A DNA stretch of 64,000 bases from Oleispirillum naphthae. Lineage in GTDB: Bacteria; Pseudomonadota; Alphaproteobacteria; Rhodospirillales; Rhodospirillaceae. The stretch lies in assembly GCA_027864655.1 (NCBI GenBank), contig JAQAZG010000001.1:405708-469707 (forward strand), given 5' to 3'. Positions 9,091-19,890 of the stretch are shown here, piece by piece (the stretch's first letter is position 1; each line of letters begins with the position of its first letter). The notes beneath the pieces are model-generated. The model worked only from the letters and a program-made list of their open reading frames with translations. It made no database searches and had not been told where the DNA came from. The position numbers and the translations under genes were made by a program.

Positions 9091-9233
9091 TTGTCCGTCT
9101 CCTTCTCAGGGGGTTATCGTCCACAAGTGGGAATAAGCGGCGGTTTTCCAATCCCTCACGCGCGCCGAAGCGCGGAGCATGGCCCCGTGCGTACGGATCG
9201 AGATGTCGTGGAAGTCCGCATTGCCAGCAAAGC

Positions 9234-9309
9234 TGGCGTCCCCACGGGGATTCGAACCCCGGTTGCCGCCGTGAGAGGGCGGTGTCCTAGGCCTCTAGAC
9301 GATGGGGAC
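9234..9309 (-). tRNA. tRNA-Glu (anticodon CTC)
   Basis: A full cloverleaf can be drawn on the minus strand: acceptor GTCCCC/GGGGAC, D-arm with TCTAGAGGCCTAGGA, anticodon loop CTCTCAC (anticodon CTC), T-arm GGGGTTCGAATCCCC, and an encoded CCA. It is 76 nt and reads GAG codons. Confidence 0.96.
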
Positions 9310-9393
9310 CTAGATAACGTGTGGCGAGTGCTTAGCACGGAACGGACGGGCTTGTCCAGATGTCCGCGCGGCTTGCGCGCCCCCCGCCGACGG

Positions 9394-9469
9394 TGGCGAC
9401 CCCAACGGGATTCGAACCCGTGTTGCCGGCGTGAAAGGCCGGTGTCCTAGGCCTCTAGACGATGGGGTC
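9394..9469 (-). tRNA. tRNA-Glu (anticodon TTC)
   Basis: Second tRNA-Glu on the same strand, 84 bases upstream of the first. The acceptor GACCCC pairs with GGGGTC, the anticodon loop is CTTTCAC (anticodon TTC), and CCA is encoded. The D-arm and the GCCTAGGACACCG region are identical to its partner, so the two look like an old tandem duplication that diverged in anticodon and acceptor stem. Confidence 0.96.
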
Positions 9470-9525
9470 ACAGCCGAAGCGGAGCGCCCTTCTACCCGCA
9501 GGGCGCGGGCGGCGCAAGCGTTTTT

Positions 9526-9975
9526 TCAGGATTCCGCATCGGGCAGGAAGGAGACGCCACGCAGGGTGTGCGCCGCCTCGGCGAAAAACGCGGCGGCGGC
9601 CCCCGCGCCCGCCGTGTCGGCGGCGACGATCAGCCAGATCAGCCCCTCCTCCTCCGCCCGCGCACGGTCGGCGGCGGAGGGCCGCGGCGCGCCGCCGGGG
9701 TGGGAATGGTAATGGCCGATCACCGCCTCAGCGCCGCCCGCCTCGCGCAGGCGGCGCTGCCAGGCGGCGCGGGCGCCGGGGTCCAGTTCGAACGCCTGGG
9801 CGGGGTCGCTCGCGCGGTTGGCGGCGGGCGCGGCGCGCACGATGCGCCAGCCCTCGGGCATGGCGTGGCCGATCAAGAGGCCGCACGCCTCGCGCGGCCA
9901 AGCGGTGGCGGCGTGCTCGCGCACCGTCCGCCAGGCATCGGCCGTACAGGAAACCGCGCTTGCCGCCGCCATCAT
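9526..9975 (-). CDS. Mov34/MPN/PAD-1 (JAMM) family protein
   Basis: About 149 residues. The zinc metalloprotease JAMM motif is complete: HYHSHPGGAPRPSAADRA (H-x-H, seven residues, S-x2-D), preceded by a glutamate in PREACGLLIG. Prokaryotic relatives act as deubiquitinase-like or sulfur-carrier-processing peptidases, but no ubiquitin-like or cysteine-synthase partner lies here, so the substrate is unknown. Two adjacent ATG codons (9975 and 9972) follow a GAGG; the second has better spacing. A TTG at 9984 overlapping the previous stop is a less likely start. It is probably cotranscribed with the small membrane protein gene upstream. Confidence 0.8.
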   Translation of the reverse strand: MMAAASAVSCTADAWRTVREHAATAWPREACGLLIGHAMPEGWRIVRAAPAANRASDPAQAFELDPGARAAWQRRLREAGGAEAVIGHYHSHPGGAPRPSAADRARAEEEGLIWLIVAADTAGAGAAAAFFAEAAHTLRGVSFLPDAES

Positions 9976-9980
9976 CGGCC

Positions 9981-10343
9981 TCAATTGGCCGGGCGCGGCG
10001 GACGGCTGTCGGCTGCGCCCATCTCGATGCGGCCGAGCACGCGGCGGCGCGCCGGATCGACCACCAGCACGCGGTCCGGCTCGCCGCCGCCGCGCACCGT
10101 GACGTAGACCAGGCCGCCCTGCGCGGTCACCGCCGCAACGGAGGACCCCGTGGGCTGGCCGAGGCCGATCGCATCGAAATCGCCCATCACCGCCGGCGCG
10201 GACGGGGCCGCGGTGATTTCCGGCTGTCGGTTTTTCTCCGCCGCCTTATAAAAGAAGACGCCATACGCCATCAGCGCCAGTCCCCCGACGATCATGACGC
10301 CGAGAAGGATGGCCACGCCCTTCATCATTTTGATCACGGTCAT
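9981..10343 (-). CDS. Small single-pass membrane protein of unknown function
   Basis: The 120-residue product has one membrane segment (GVAILLGVMIVGGLALMAYGVFFY, residues ~8-31) near the N-terminus and a soluble C-terminal part expected in the periplasm, with VTAQGGLVYVTVRGGGEPDRV and RVLVVDPARRRVLGRIEMG, a beta-rich pattern. It resembles short alphaproteobacterial hypothetical proteins, and no function is known to me. The ATG at 10343 is preceded by GGAG; an ATG three codons earlier overlaps the rluD start codon on the other strand. Divergent from rluD with 7 bases between the start codons, so promoters must lie inside the opposing genes. Confidence 0.65.
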   Translation of the reverse strand: MTVIKMMKGVAILLGVMIVGGLALMAYGVFFYKAAEKNRQPEITAAPSAPAVMGDFDAIGLGQPTGSSVAAVTAQGGLVYVTVRGGGEPDRVLVVDPARRRVLGRIEMGAADSRPPRPAN

Positions 10344-10350
10344 CCGCTCC

Positions 10351-11355
10351 ATGTCTTTGACGCCTGCCGACGCCTCGCCTCCGACGCTTGCCGCGATCTG
10401 GCCGGAAGACGCGCTCCCCGCCCGCCTGGACAAGGCGTGCGCGGCAAGCTTCCCCGGAATCTCCCGCTCGCGCCTCAAGGCGCTGATCGAGGATGGCCGC
10501 GTCAGCATCGACGGCGGCACCTTAACCGACCCCTCCGCCAAGGTCAAACCCGGCCAGGGCCTTAGCGTCGCGCCGCCGCCGCCGGTGCCCGCCGAGCCGC
10601 AGCCCGAGGACATTCCGCTCTCCATAGTCTACGAAGACGCCGACCTTCTGGTGCTCGACAAGCCGCCGGGCCTGGTGGTCCACCCCGCCGCGGGCAACGC
10701 CGCGGGCACCCTGGTCAACGCCCTGCTCGCCCACTGCGGCGACGGACTTTCGGGAATCGGCGGGGTGAAGCGGCCGGGCATCGTGCACCGCATCGACAAG
10801 GACACCAGCGGCCTGATGGTGGTGGCCAAGTCCGACGCGGCGCATGCCGGACTCGCCGCGCAGTTCGCCGCGCACACCCTCGACCGCGCCTACACCGCCC
10901 TGGTCTGGGGCTGGGTGGCGGCGGAGGCGGGGGAGATCGAGGGCAACATCGGCCGCAACCCGAAGGACCGCAAGAAGATGGCGGTGGTCAAGGGCGGCGG
11001 CAAGACCGCGCTCACCCGCTACCGCGTGCTCGAGCGCTTCGGCCGACTCGCCACCCTGGTGGAGTGCCGCCTCGCCACCGGACGCACCCACCAGATCCGA
11101 GTCCATTTCGCCCAATGCGATCATAGCCTCGTCGGCGATCCGCTTTATGGGCGAGCGCCACGCCATGGTATGAGAAATTTTCCTGACAATTTGAAGGGTT
11201 TTATCGATCAATTCCCCAGGCAGGCGCTGCATGCCCACCGCATCGGTTTCAACCACCCGATTTCAAACGATTTTTTATCCTTCGAAGCGCCGCTCCCGAA
11301 CGACATGCAAGCCCTCATCGCCGCCTTCCGGGAGGCCGCGAAAATAAATACTTGA
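10351..11355 (+). CDS. rluD: 23S rRNA pseudouridine synthase, RluD type
   Basis: The 334-residue enzyme should isomerise uridines in helix 69 of 23S rRNA. It has an N-terminal S4-like RNA-binding domain (RLDKACAASFPGISRSRLKALIEDGRV, residues ~24-51) and a catalytic RluA/RluD domain with VVHPAAGN, the active-site motif HRIDKDTSGL (catalytic Asp) and ATGRTHQIRVH. Start at 10351 gives the usual N-terminus; 19 extra in-frame codons upstream lie in the divergent gene. It is followed by rpoH, an order common in alphaproteobacteria. RluA/RluC-type specificity is an alternative. Confidence 0.9.
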   Translation: MSLTPADASPPTLAAIWPEDALPARLDKACAASFPGISRSRLKALIEDGRVSIDGGTLTDPSAKVKPGQGLSVAPPPPVPAEPQPEDIPLSIVYEDADLLVLDKPPGLVVHPAAGNAAGTLVNALLAHCGDGLSGIGGVKRPGIVHRIDKDTSGLMVVAKSDAAHAGLAAQFAAHTLDRAYTALVWGWVAAEAGEIEGNIGRNPKDRKKMAVVKGGGKTALTRYRVLERFGRLATLVECRLATGRTHQIRVHFAQCDHSLVGDPLYGRAPRHGMRNFPDNLKGFIDQFPRQALHAHRIGFNHPISNDFLSFEAPLPNDMQALIAAFREAAKINT

Positions 11356-11380
11356 CTTGCCATATAGGGAATTACACGAT
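11352..11380 (+). promoter_or_regulatory. Possible rpoH promoter overlapping the rluD stop
   Basis: TTGACT at 11352-11357 overlaps the rluD stop codon and is followed 15-17 bases later by the AT-rich ATTACACGAT. This is the only AT-rich stretch before rpoH. The -10 match is weak, so a heat-shock or other sigma promoter is equally possible. Confidence 0.3.
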
Positions 11381-11489
11381 GGTCCTGTCAAGCGAGGGAA
11401 GACCCCAAGTACCCCCGCGACAATAAGCGCCTCCATCCCCCATGGAGCGCACCTGGACCGAATGCACGGCTGAGAAGGGAGGGCAGCAA

Positions 11490-12374
11490 ATGTCCGCAAC
11501 AACCGTCGATCTGATGATCGGGCCGGAACACAACCTCACCCGCTACCTGCAAGAGATCCGCAAGTTCCCCATGCTCTCCCCCGAGGAGGAGTATGAGCTT
11601 TCCATCCGCTACCGCGACCAGGGCGACATGGCTGCCGCGCACAAGATGGTGACCAGCCATCTGCGGCTCGTCGCCAAGATCGCCATGGGTTACCGCGGCT
11701 ACGGCCTGCCCATCGGCGAGGTGATTTCCGAAGGCAACGTCGGCCTGATGCAATCGGTGAAGCGCTTCGACCCCGAACGCGGCTTCCGCCTGGCGACCTA
11801 TGCGATGTGGTGGATCCGCGCCTCGATTCAGGAATACATCCTGCATTCCTGGTCGCTGGTGAAGATGGGCACCACCGCGGCGCAGAAGAAGCTGTTCTTC
11901 AACCTGCGCAAGCTCAAGGGCCAGATGCAGGCGATCGAGGAAGGCGACCTCCGCCCCGAGGTGGTGACCGCCATCGCCGAAAAGCTCAGCGTCGCCGAGA
12001 CCGACGTGATCAGCATGAACCGCCGCCTCTCCAGCCCCGACCACTCGCTGAATGCGCCCCTGCGCATCGACGGCGACGGCGAATGGCAGGACTGGCTGGT
12101 GGACGAGTCCGAAGACCAGGAGACCCTTCTCGCCGAGCGCGAGGAACTGGGCGAGCGCCGCCGCCTGCTCAAGGATGCGCTCTGCCTCCTGAACCAGCGC
12201 GAGCGCCGCATCCTCCAGGCCCGCCGCCTCTCCGAGAGCCCGGCGACGCTGGAAGACCTCTCCCGCGAATACGGCATCTCGCGGGAACGCATCCGCCAGA
12301 TCGAGGTGCGCGCGCTCGAAAAGCTGCAAAAGAGCATGCGCGCCGCCGTGGTCGAGCAGAACCTCCACTTCTAG
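11490..12374 (+). CDS. rpoH: RNA polymerase heat-shock sigma factor RpoH (sigma-32)
   Basis: The 294-residue group 3 sigma factor should direct RNA polymerase to heat-shock promoters. Region 2 (SHLRLVAKIAMGYRGYGLPIGEVISEGNVGLMQSVKRFDPERGFRLATYAMWWIRASIQEYI) is intact. The RpoH box is recognisable as QKKLFFNLRKLKGQ. Region 4 carries the helix-turn-helix LSREYGISRERIRQIEVRALEKLQ. The ATG at 11490 follows a strong AAGGGAGGG site; an upstream in-frame ATG at 11442 has none and adds an unusual tail. A strong shared terminator follows. Alphaproteobacteria often have several rpoH copies; only one is seen here. Confidence 0.95.
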   Translation: MSATTVDLMIGPEHNLTRYLQEIRKFPMLSPEEEYELSIRYRDQGDMAAAHKMVTSHLRLVAKIAMGYRGYGLPIGEVISEGNVGLMQSVKRFDPERGFRLATYAMWWIRASIQEYILHSWSLVKMGTTAAQKKLFFNLRKLKGQMQAIEEGDLRPEVVTAIAEKLSVAETDVISMNRRLSSPDHSLNAPLRIDGDGEWQDWLVDESEDQETLLAEREELGERRRLLKDALCLLNQRERRILQARRLSESPATLEDLSREYGISRERIRQIEVRALEKLQKSMRAAVVEQNLHF

Positions 12375-12393
12375 GCCCTGCTTTTCCCCCAAA

Positions 12394-12428
12394 CAAGAAC
12401 CCCGCGCCTTCCGGCGCGGGGTTCTTTT
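12394..12428. terminator. Strong bidirectional terminator
   Basis: AAGAACCCCGCGCC and GGCGCGGGGTTCTT form a long GC-rich hairpin with a TTCC loop, and T-rich sequence lies on either side. It sits between the convergent rpoH and the membrane-protein gene, and can end transcription both ways. Confidence 0.9.
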
Positions 12429-12447
12429 CGTGCCTTGCGCGAAGGGA

Positions 12448-12942
12448 TCAGCCCTTGAGCTTGGCGACTTCCGGCCCCCAGACCTGGACCAGCTGGATTT
12501 GCGTCGCCTTGAGCGTGGCGATGCGGCGCTGTGCCGAAAACTGCATGAACACCCCCACCACCGGCGGCAGCACGATGAACAGCATCCACCCCAGACCCGC
12601 CGCGCCGTACATCGCGACGAGGTTGAACACGTCGGTGAGCTGGCTCACCGCCGCCTCGATGGTGTGCCGCCCGGTCCACAGGTTGAGGAGGAAGGGCGAG
12701 GTCCCGGCGAAGTTCAACCCGCCGACGCAGATCCATTCGTACTTCTCCGAACTGCGGTCCACCACATAGGCCGCCGCAGTGGGCAGCAGGGCGAACAGCA
12801 GGAACACCACCGTCGGCAGGAACATCAGACCGATGAAGATCACCAGCGACACCACCAGGATGCGGCTCATCGTGCCGCCCTTCGCCTGCGGTCTGGCGGG
12901 CGGCGGGGCGGCGGTCCTGCGGGCGGCGGGTTTCTTGGCCAT
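12448..12942 (-). CDS. Small multi-pass membrane protein paired with a pseudokinase gene
   Basis: The 164-residue product starts with a basic, Pro/Ala-rich tail (MAKKPAARRTAAPPPARPQ) followed by a long hydrophobic stretch at ~26-58 and another at ~108-134, suggesting two to three membrane passes. The middle region (VDRSSEKYEWICVGGLNFAGTSPFLLNLW) is probably between membrane segments. No family is recognised. Its start is 3 bases after the stop of the upstream pseudokinase-like gene, so the two form one unit and may act together. A shared terminator follows. Confidence 0.8.
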   Translation of the reverse strand: MAKKPAARRTAAPPPARPQAKGGTMSRILVVSLVIFIGLMFLPTVVFLLFALLPTAAAYVVDRSSEKYEWICVGGLNFAGTSPFLLNLWTGRHTIEAAVSQLTDVFNLVAMYGAAGLGWMLFIVLPPVVGVFMQFSAQRRIATLKATQIQLVQVWGPEVAKLKG

Positions 12943-12945
12943 GGC

Positions 12946-14991
12946 TCACCACAACTGCATCGCAAGGAGAACGCAGATGGTGATCAGGCCGATCATCACC
13001 GACATGATCGCAGCGGTCTGCTGGCCGACCCGCTGCGCCTGGGCGTCGCGGGTCGTGGTGTCGTTCTCCAGGTCGAGGATTTCCTGATCCGCGCCGGCGT
13101 ATTCCGCCTTCGCCCAGGCGAAGCCGTCCAGGTCCTTCTGCCGCTCCTCCACGTCGTCGAGCGTGTTGTAGAGGTCGGGCAGGCTGCCCTTGCGCACCAG
13201 CTTCGGCACTTCGCGCTCCAGGCGGCGGCGCACATCGCGGTTGTGATAGCTGCTGATGATCGGGCCGACCAGGCCGCCGATCCAGCCGGAGAGTCCGTGC
13301 AGCACCTCCGGCCCGAGGCGCCATTGCAGCACCGCGAGCAGGCTCAGGAGCCCGAGCGCCGAGGTATCCGCCTGGGTGCTGTTCAGGGCGTTGATCTGCT
13401 TGTCCACATCGAAATTGAAGCGCGCGGCGACGAAGGCGATGATGTGGCGGTCCGCCGGCCAGGATTTGCCGTCCATGCGCTTGGCCGCCGCGTCGAGCGC
13501 GGGCAGCAGGTCCTCGATGTCGAGCACGTAGTCGGAGAGCACCAAGGGGCTCAGGCACGGCAGGCTTTCGTTGAGTTCGTAGAGGCAGCGCTCCACGCCG
13601 AAGCCCGGCTGCGATTGGCGCAGGTAGCCGCGGATCGTCTTGACATGCGCCATGGTCTGCACGAACGCCGGGTCGAAGGCGGGCTGCGCCTCGAGCCAGC
13701 CCTCGGGAACCTCCCGCAGGATGCACTCGGCGATGATGCGCACGTCCTTCTGCCGCATCGTCGCCACCGCCAGCATCGGCCCCAGCGCGTCGAGGAAGAA
13801 GCTCGCCGACTTGTAGCGCAGCGGCCCATGCGGATCGAGCAGCATGCACACCCGCGCCACCACCGTATCGGTGGTCTGCCCGTTGCCCCCGGAGGCCGAG
13901 AAGCTCGCGGCGCGCACCTGATCGGCCACCGCCTCGGCCAAGGCCTTCTCGTCCAGCGAGCGGCGCAGCCACACCTCGACCTGGCCGTCCATCACCGGAC
14001 CGGCCGCCTGCTCCCAATTGGCGGCGAGCATATGGGCAAGCTCGCGCCGCGACACCACCTCGGCGCCGCAAAACCGGAAGGGGCGCTGCGCGCGTTTCTC
14101 CGGCTTGGCGAGCAGCGGGCTCAACCGCCGCCCGGCGAGCCACATCTTCACCCCGTCGAGGTCCCAGCGCATCTCCGGCGTGTCGATGAGAAGACCGCGC
14201 AGCACCTCGATCATCCCCAGGGAGAAGCGCGCCTCCCCCGTCAGCGCCGCGAAACTGCCCGCGGTGATCTTGGCGCGCAGAAGCTCGTTGCCCTTGGCGC
14301 TGCCGGGGCGATGCCCGATCAGCAGGAACAGCAGGGTGACGCCGAAGGCGTACATGTCGTCGGCATAGGTTCCCGGACCGCGCCCCTCCGGCCGGGCCAT
14401 GGCGGACTCGATGGTCTCGCAGATTATCGGCTGGTCGTAGGCGGGCGGCGCGCTGACGCACTCGCCGAACACCGGGCGCGTGCGCTCCGCATCCATGAAA
14501 AAGAGATTGGTCGGGCGGATGCCGCGATGCACCACGCCGCGGCCCTTCATCTCCTCCAGCCCCTGGGTCAGCGGCTTGAGAATGATCTTCTGGTAGTCGT
14601 TGTCGGACATCGGGGTGAAGGTGTCCTCCAGGGACGACACCACGCGCCCGCCCGCCGGACGCTCGAAGATCACCAGCACGATCTGACGCTGCAGGGGCGG
14701 CCACAGCACGAAGTCGTAATCGACCAGCGGCAGCACCGCGTTGAACGGCTGCCCCTTCATCGCCTGGATGGTGTTGAGCCGCACCGGCAGGTCGGGCGAC
14801 AGCGCCAGGGCGAACACGGGGCGGCCGCCGCGGCGGTCCTCCGCCGCATAGGCCATGGCGTTGGGGGAGTTCAACTCGGGCAGCGGACGCCCGGGATAGA
14901 CCATGAAGCGCTCGCGGAGCAGGACGCCCCCGTCCCCGCCGGGGGCCGGAGGCATCTGGTTCACGGCCTGTACGGCAGCCCCTTCGGCCAT
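12946..14991 (-). CDS. Membrane-anchored protein-kinase-like protein, predicted pseudokinase
   Basis: The 681-residue protein has a Ser/Thr-kinase-like domain over residues ~25-290. The catalytic loop reads HRGIRPTN (155-162), so the HRD aspartate is glycine; the DFG position reads VFGE (174-177); and no VAIK lysine is evident. The structural helix motif DDMYAFGVTLLFLL near 211 is retained. A long helical region follows (300-640), then one C-terminal membrane segment AIMSVMIGLITICVLLAMQLW. It therefore looks like a catalytically dead, tail-anchored scaffold. It is cotranscribed with a small membrane protein. Function unknown. Confidence 0.8.
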   Translation of the reverse strand: MAEGAAVQAVNQMPPAPGGDGGVLLRERFMVYPGRPLPELNSPNAMAYAAEDRRGGRPVFALALSPDLPVRLNTIQAMKGQPFNAVLPLVDYDFVLWPPLQRQIVLVIFERPAGGRVVSSLEDTFTPMSDNDYQKIILKPLTQGLEEMKGRGVVHRGIRPTNLFFMDAERTRPVFGECVSAPPAYDQPIICETIESAMARPEGRGPGTYADDMYAFGVTLLFLLIGHRPGSAKGNELLRAKITAGSFAALTGEARFSLGMIEVLRGLLIDTPEMRWDLDGVKMWLAGRRLSPLLAKPEKRAQRPFRFCGAEVVSRRELAHMLAANWEQAAGPVMDGQVEVWLRRSLDEKALAEAVADQVRAASFSASGGNGQTTDTVVARVCMLLDPHGPLRYKSASFFLDALGPMLAVATMRQKDVRIIAECILREVPEGWLEAQPAFDPAFVQTMAHVKTIRGYLRQSQPGFGVERCLYELNESLPCLSPLVLSDYVLDIEDLLPALDAAAKRMDGKSWPADRHIIAFVAARFNFDVDKQINALNSTQADTSALGLLSLLAVLQWRLGPEVLHGLSGWIGGLVGPIISSYHNRDVRRRLEREVPKLVRKGSLPDLYNTLDDVEERQKDLDGFAWAKAEYAGADQEILDLENDTTTRDAQAQRVGQQTAAIMSVMIGLITICVLLAMQLW

Positions 14992-15083
14992 CCGACAAAT
15001 GCTCCTTCGATCGCCTGGACCCGATTCGAGCCTTCGGGATCAGAGTGTGGCATTTTACCCGGCGCGGTGCAATCCGACCCGTA

Positions 15084-16373
<1,290 letters not shown>

Positions 16374-16398
16374 GTTTCTCTCGCTATTCTCTAAAGAG

Positions 16399-17547
16399 CT
16401 ATCCGACCACCGGGCACGGATGCCCGTCCTTCAGGAAATGCGTACACCCGAGGCGCTGCGCCTCCGCCGCCCAGTCCGCCGCCGCCGCCACCGCGGCGAC
16501 GGTGACGAAGCCCTGCGCCTGCAGGGCCTCCAGGCACGCGCGCGACACCTCGGAAAGCGGCACCAGCACCCGCGCCGCAGGCGCGGGCTTGGGCAGGATG
16601 CCGATCAGGGAATGCAGGTAGAGGCTGGCGCCGGCGGCGGGCTCCTGCCCGGCGAGGCCGCCGTAGCGGCCGCCGCGGCCGAGATGATTGCGCCACCCCG
16701 GCGCGAAGAAGGTGAAGCACACGCCGGTGTGGTATTCGAAGCCGCGGTTCTCCACCGCGTCCAGGCTGAGCGCGATCTCCGGCGCCAGCGCGCGCAAGCG
16801 CGCCGCCACCGCGGCGAGGCGGTCGCGCCCCGCCGCCGCCGCGGGCGGCAGGTCGATCGCCTCCAGCATCGGGAAGGCGGCGTCGAACGGCCCGCACACC
16901 GCGAGCAGGCGGCCGAGCACCGGCGCGACGGAAGCGGGCAGCGCCGCCACCTCGGCAGCGTCCTTGTGGTCGAGCGCATGACGCGCGGCGCGCTTTTCCG
17001 CATCCGAAAGGCCCGCAGCGCCGAGAATCAGCGGCGCCAGGGGCGGCAGAGTGAGATCGACGCACACCTGCGGCACGCCGATGCGGGAGAGTGCCTCCGC
17101 GGCGATGCGGATCACCTCGGCGTCCGCCTCGGCGGTATCGGGGCCGATCAGCTCCAGCCCCGCCTGGATGAACTGGCGGTCGGGGCGCAGCTGGCTGCCC
17201 TTCACCCGCAGCACGTCGCCCGCATAGGACAAGCGCAGGGGCCGCGGCTCGCGCGCAAGGCGGGTGGCGGCGATGCGCGCCACCTGCACCGTCATGTCGG
17301 CGCGCATGCCCATCATCCGCTGCGTCACCGGGTCCATGACGCGGAAGGTCTGCGCCACCAGGTCGGTCCCCGCACCGGCGAGCAGGCTTTCCTCGAATTC
17401 CAGGAGCGGCGGCTTGACGCGGTCGTAGCCATGTGCGGAGAAGCAGCCGAGCAGGGACTGCACCACCGCGGCCTCGAACGCCGCCTTGCCGGGCAGAACG
17501 TCCCTGAGGCCCGCAGGCAGCAGCGCCCGGTTCATCGGTTCGGTCAT
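16399..17547 (-). CDS. hisZ: ATP phosphoribosyltransferase regulatory subunit HisZ
   Basis: The 382-residue protein is a class-II HisRS-like paralogue that lacks the anticodon-binding tail and serves as the regulatory subunit of the short form of HisG. Visible motif 1-like [19 protein letters not shown], motif 2-like [16 protein letters not shown] with [12 protein letters not shown], and EFLEFEES-type segments match HisZ rather than full HisS. It is cotranscribed with purA. No hisG lies in the window. Length (382) is in the HisZ range. Confidence 0.9.
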   Translation of the reverse strand: MTEPMNRALLPAGLRDVLPGKAAFEAAVVQSLLGCFSAHGYDRVKPPLLEFEESLLAGAGTDLVAQTFRVMDPVTQRMMGMRADMTVQVARIAATRLAREPRPLRLSYAGDVLRVKGSQLRPDRQFIQAGLELIGPDTAEADAEVIRIAAEALSRIGVPQVCVDLTLPPLAPLILGAAGLSDAEKRAARHALDHKDAAEVAALPASVAPVLGRLLAVCGPFDAAFPMLEAIDLPPAAAAGRDRLAAVAARLRALAPEIALSLDAVENRGFEYHTGVCFTFFAPGWRNHLGRGGRYGGLAGQEPAAGASLYLHSLIGILPKPAPAARVLVPLSEVSRACLEALQAQGFVTVAAVAAAADWAAEAQRLGCTHFLKDGHPCPVVG

Positions 17548-17632
17548 CTCAGGCCCCTATGCCTTCCCCTGCCCGCCGCGAAACGCGGCAAGGCTGTGGT
17601 GTACCCCGATTGCCTACCCGAGGGCAACACCT

Positions 17633-18433
17633 TCACGCGTCCCTGCGCACAGTATGCGCGTGGTTGAGCGGCCCGTTGCCCCGGCCGAATCCCGGCGCGG
17701 TTTCCAGCGCGCGGCGCACATAGGCGCGGGCGCGCGCCACCGCATCGGGCAAGGCGAGGCCCTGGGCGATGCCGCAGGCGATGGCGGAAGCGAGCGTGCA
17801 GCCGGTGCCGTGGCTGTGGCGGGTGTCGATGCGCAGATCGGCGAAGCGGGTGAGCCCTTCGGCGGTGAGCAGCAGGTCCACGGTGAGGTGGCCCTCGAGA
17901 TGGCCGCCCTTCACCAGCACCGCCTTCGGTCCCAGTTCCAGAAGCTGCTTCGCCGCGGCAAGCATGCCCGCCTCGTCGGCGATGGAGAGGCCGGTGAGCA
18001 CCTCCGCCTCGTAGAGATTGGGGGTGATCAGCGCGGCGCGCGGCAGCAGCATCCACTTCAGGGTCTTCACCGCCTCGGATTCGAGCAGCAGCGCGCCGCC
18101 CTTGGCCACCATCACCGGGTCCACCACCAGGGGCACCGCGGGCGCGGATTGTTCCAGGCACTCCGCCACGCCGCGGATCACCGGCGCGGCGGCGAGCATG
18201 CCGGTCTTGATCACGTCGGCACCCAGGTCCTCCAGCACCACGCGCATCTGCGCCTGGATGAACTCCACCGGCACCGCGTGGATGCCGTGCACGCCCAGGG
18301 TGTTCTGCGCGGTGAGCGCGGTCACCGCGGTCATGGCGAACCCGTCGAGCGTGGTGACCGTCTTGATGTCGGCCTGGATTCCCGCGCCGCCGCCGGAATC
18401 CGACCCCGCCACGATGAGCACCCGTCCGCGCAT
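17633..18433 (-). CDS. thiD: Hydroxymethylpyrimidine/phosphomethylpyrimidine kinase
   Basis: The 266-residue ribokinase-fold enzyme phosphorylates HMP and HMP-P in thiamine synthesis. It shows the N-terminal VLIVAGSDSGGGAGIQADIKT, the segment VDPVMVAKGGALL near residue 107, and the anion hole and catalytic Asp region HSHGTGCTLASAIACGIAQG near 208. It is 22 bases downstream of glmM on the same strand. No TPP riboswitch is visible ahead of it. thiE is found at 37 kb in the window. Confidence 0.96.
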   Translation of the reverse strand: MRGRVLIVAGSDSGGGAGIQADIKTVTTLDGFAMTAVTALTAQNTLGVHGIHAVPVEFIQAQMRVVLEDLGADVIKTGMLAAAPVIRGVAECLEQSAPAVPLVVDPVMVAKGGALLLESEAVKTLKWMLLPRAALITPNLYEAEVLTGLSIADEAGMLAAAKQLLELGPKAVLVKGGHLEGHLTVDLLLTAEGLTRFADLRIDTRHSHGTGCTLASAIACGIAQGLALPDAVARARAYVRRALETAPGFGRGNGPLNHAHTVRRDA

Positions 18434-18455
18434 CCGCTGTTTTCCCTTTTCGTTC

Positions 18456-19817
<1,362 letters not shown>

Positions 19818-19890
19818 TTCCTGAAACTGTCCCCGAATTGCAACGTTGAAACCGTCCAGACCCTACTGAATCCTCTCCCCGGAGGAAAGC

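Noticed and set aside
14341..14351. GCCGAAGGC match to the GAA-loop hairpins
   Set aside because: Isolated occurrence inside a coding region; chance match in GC-rich DNA.
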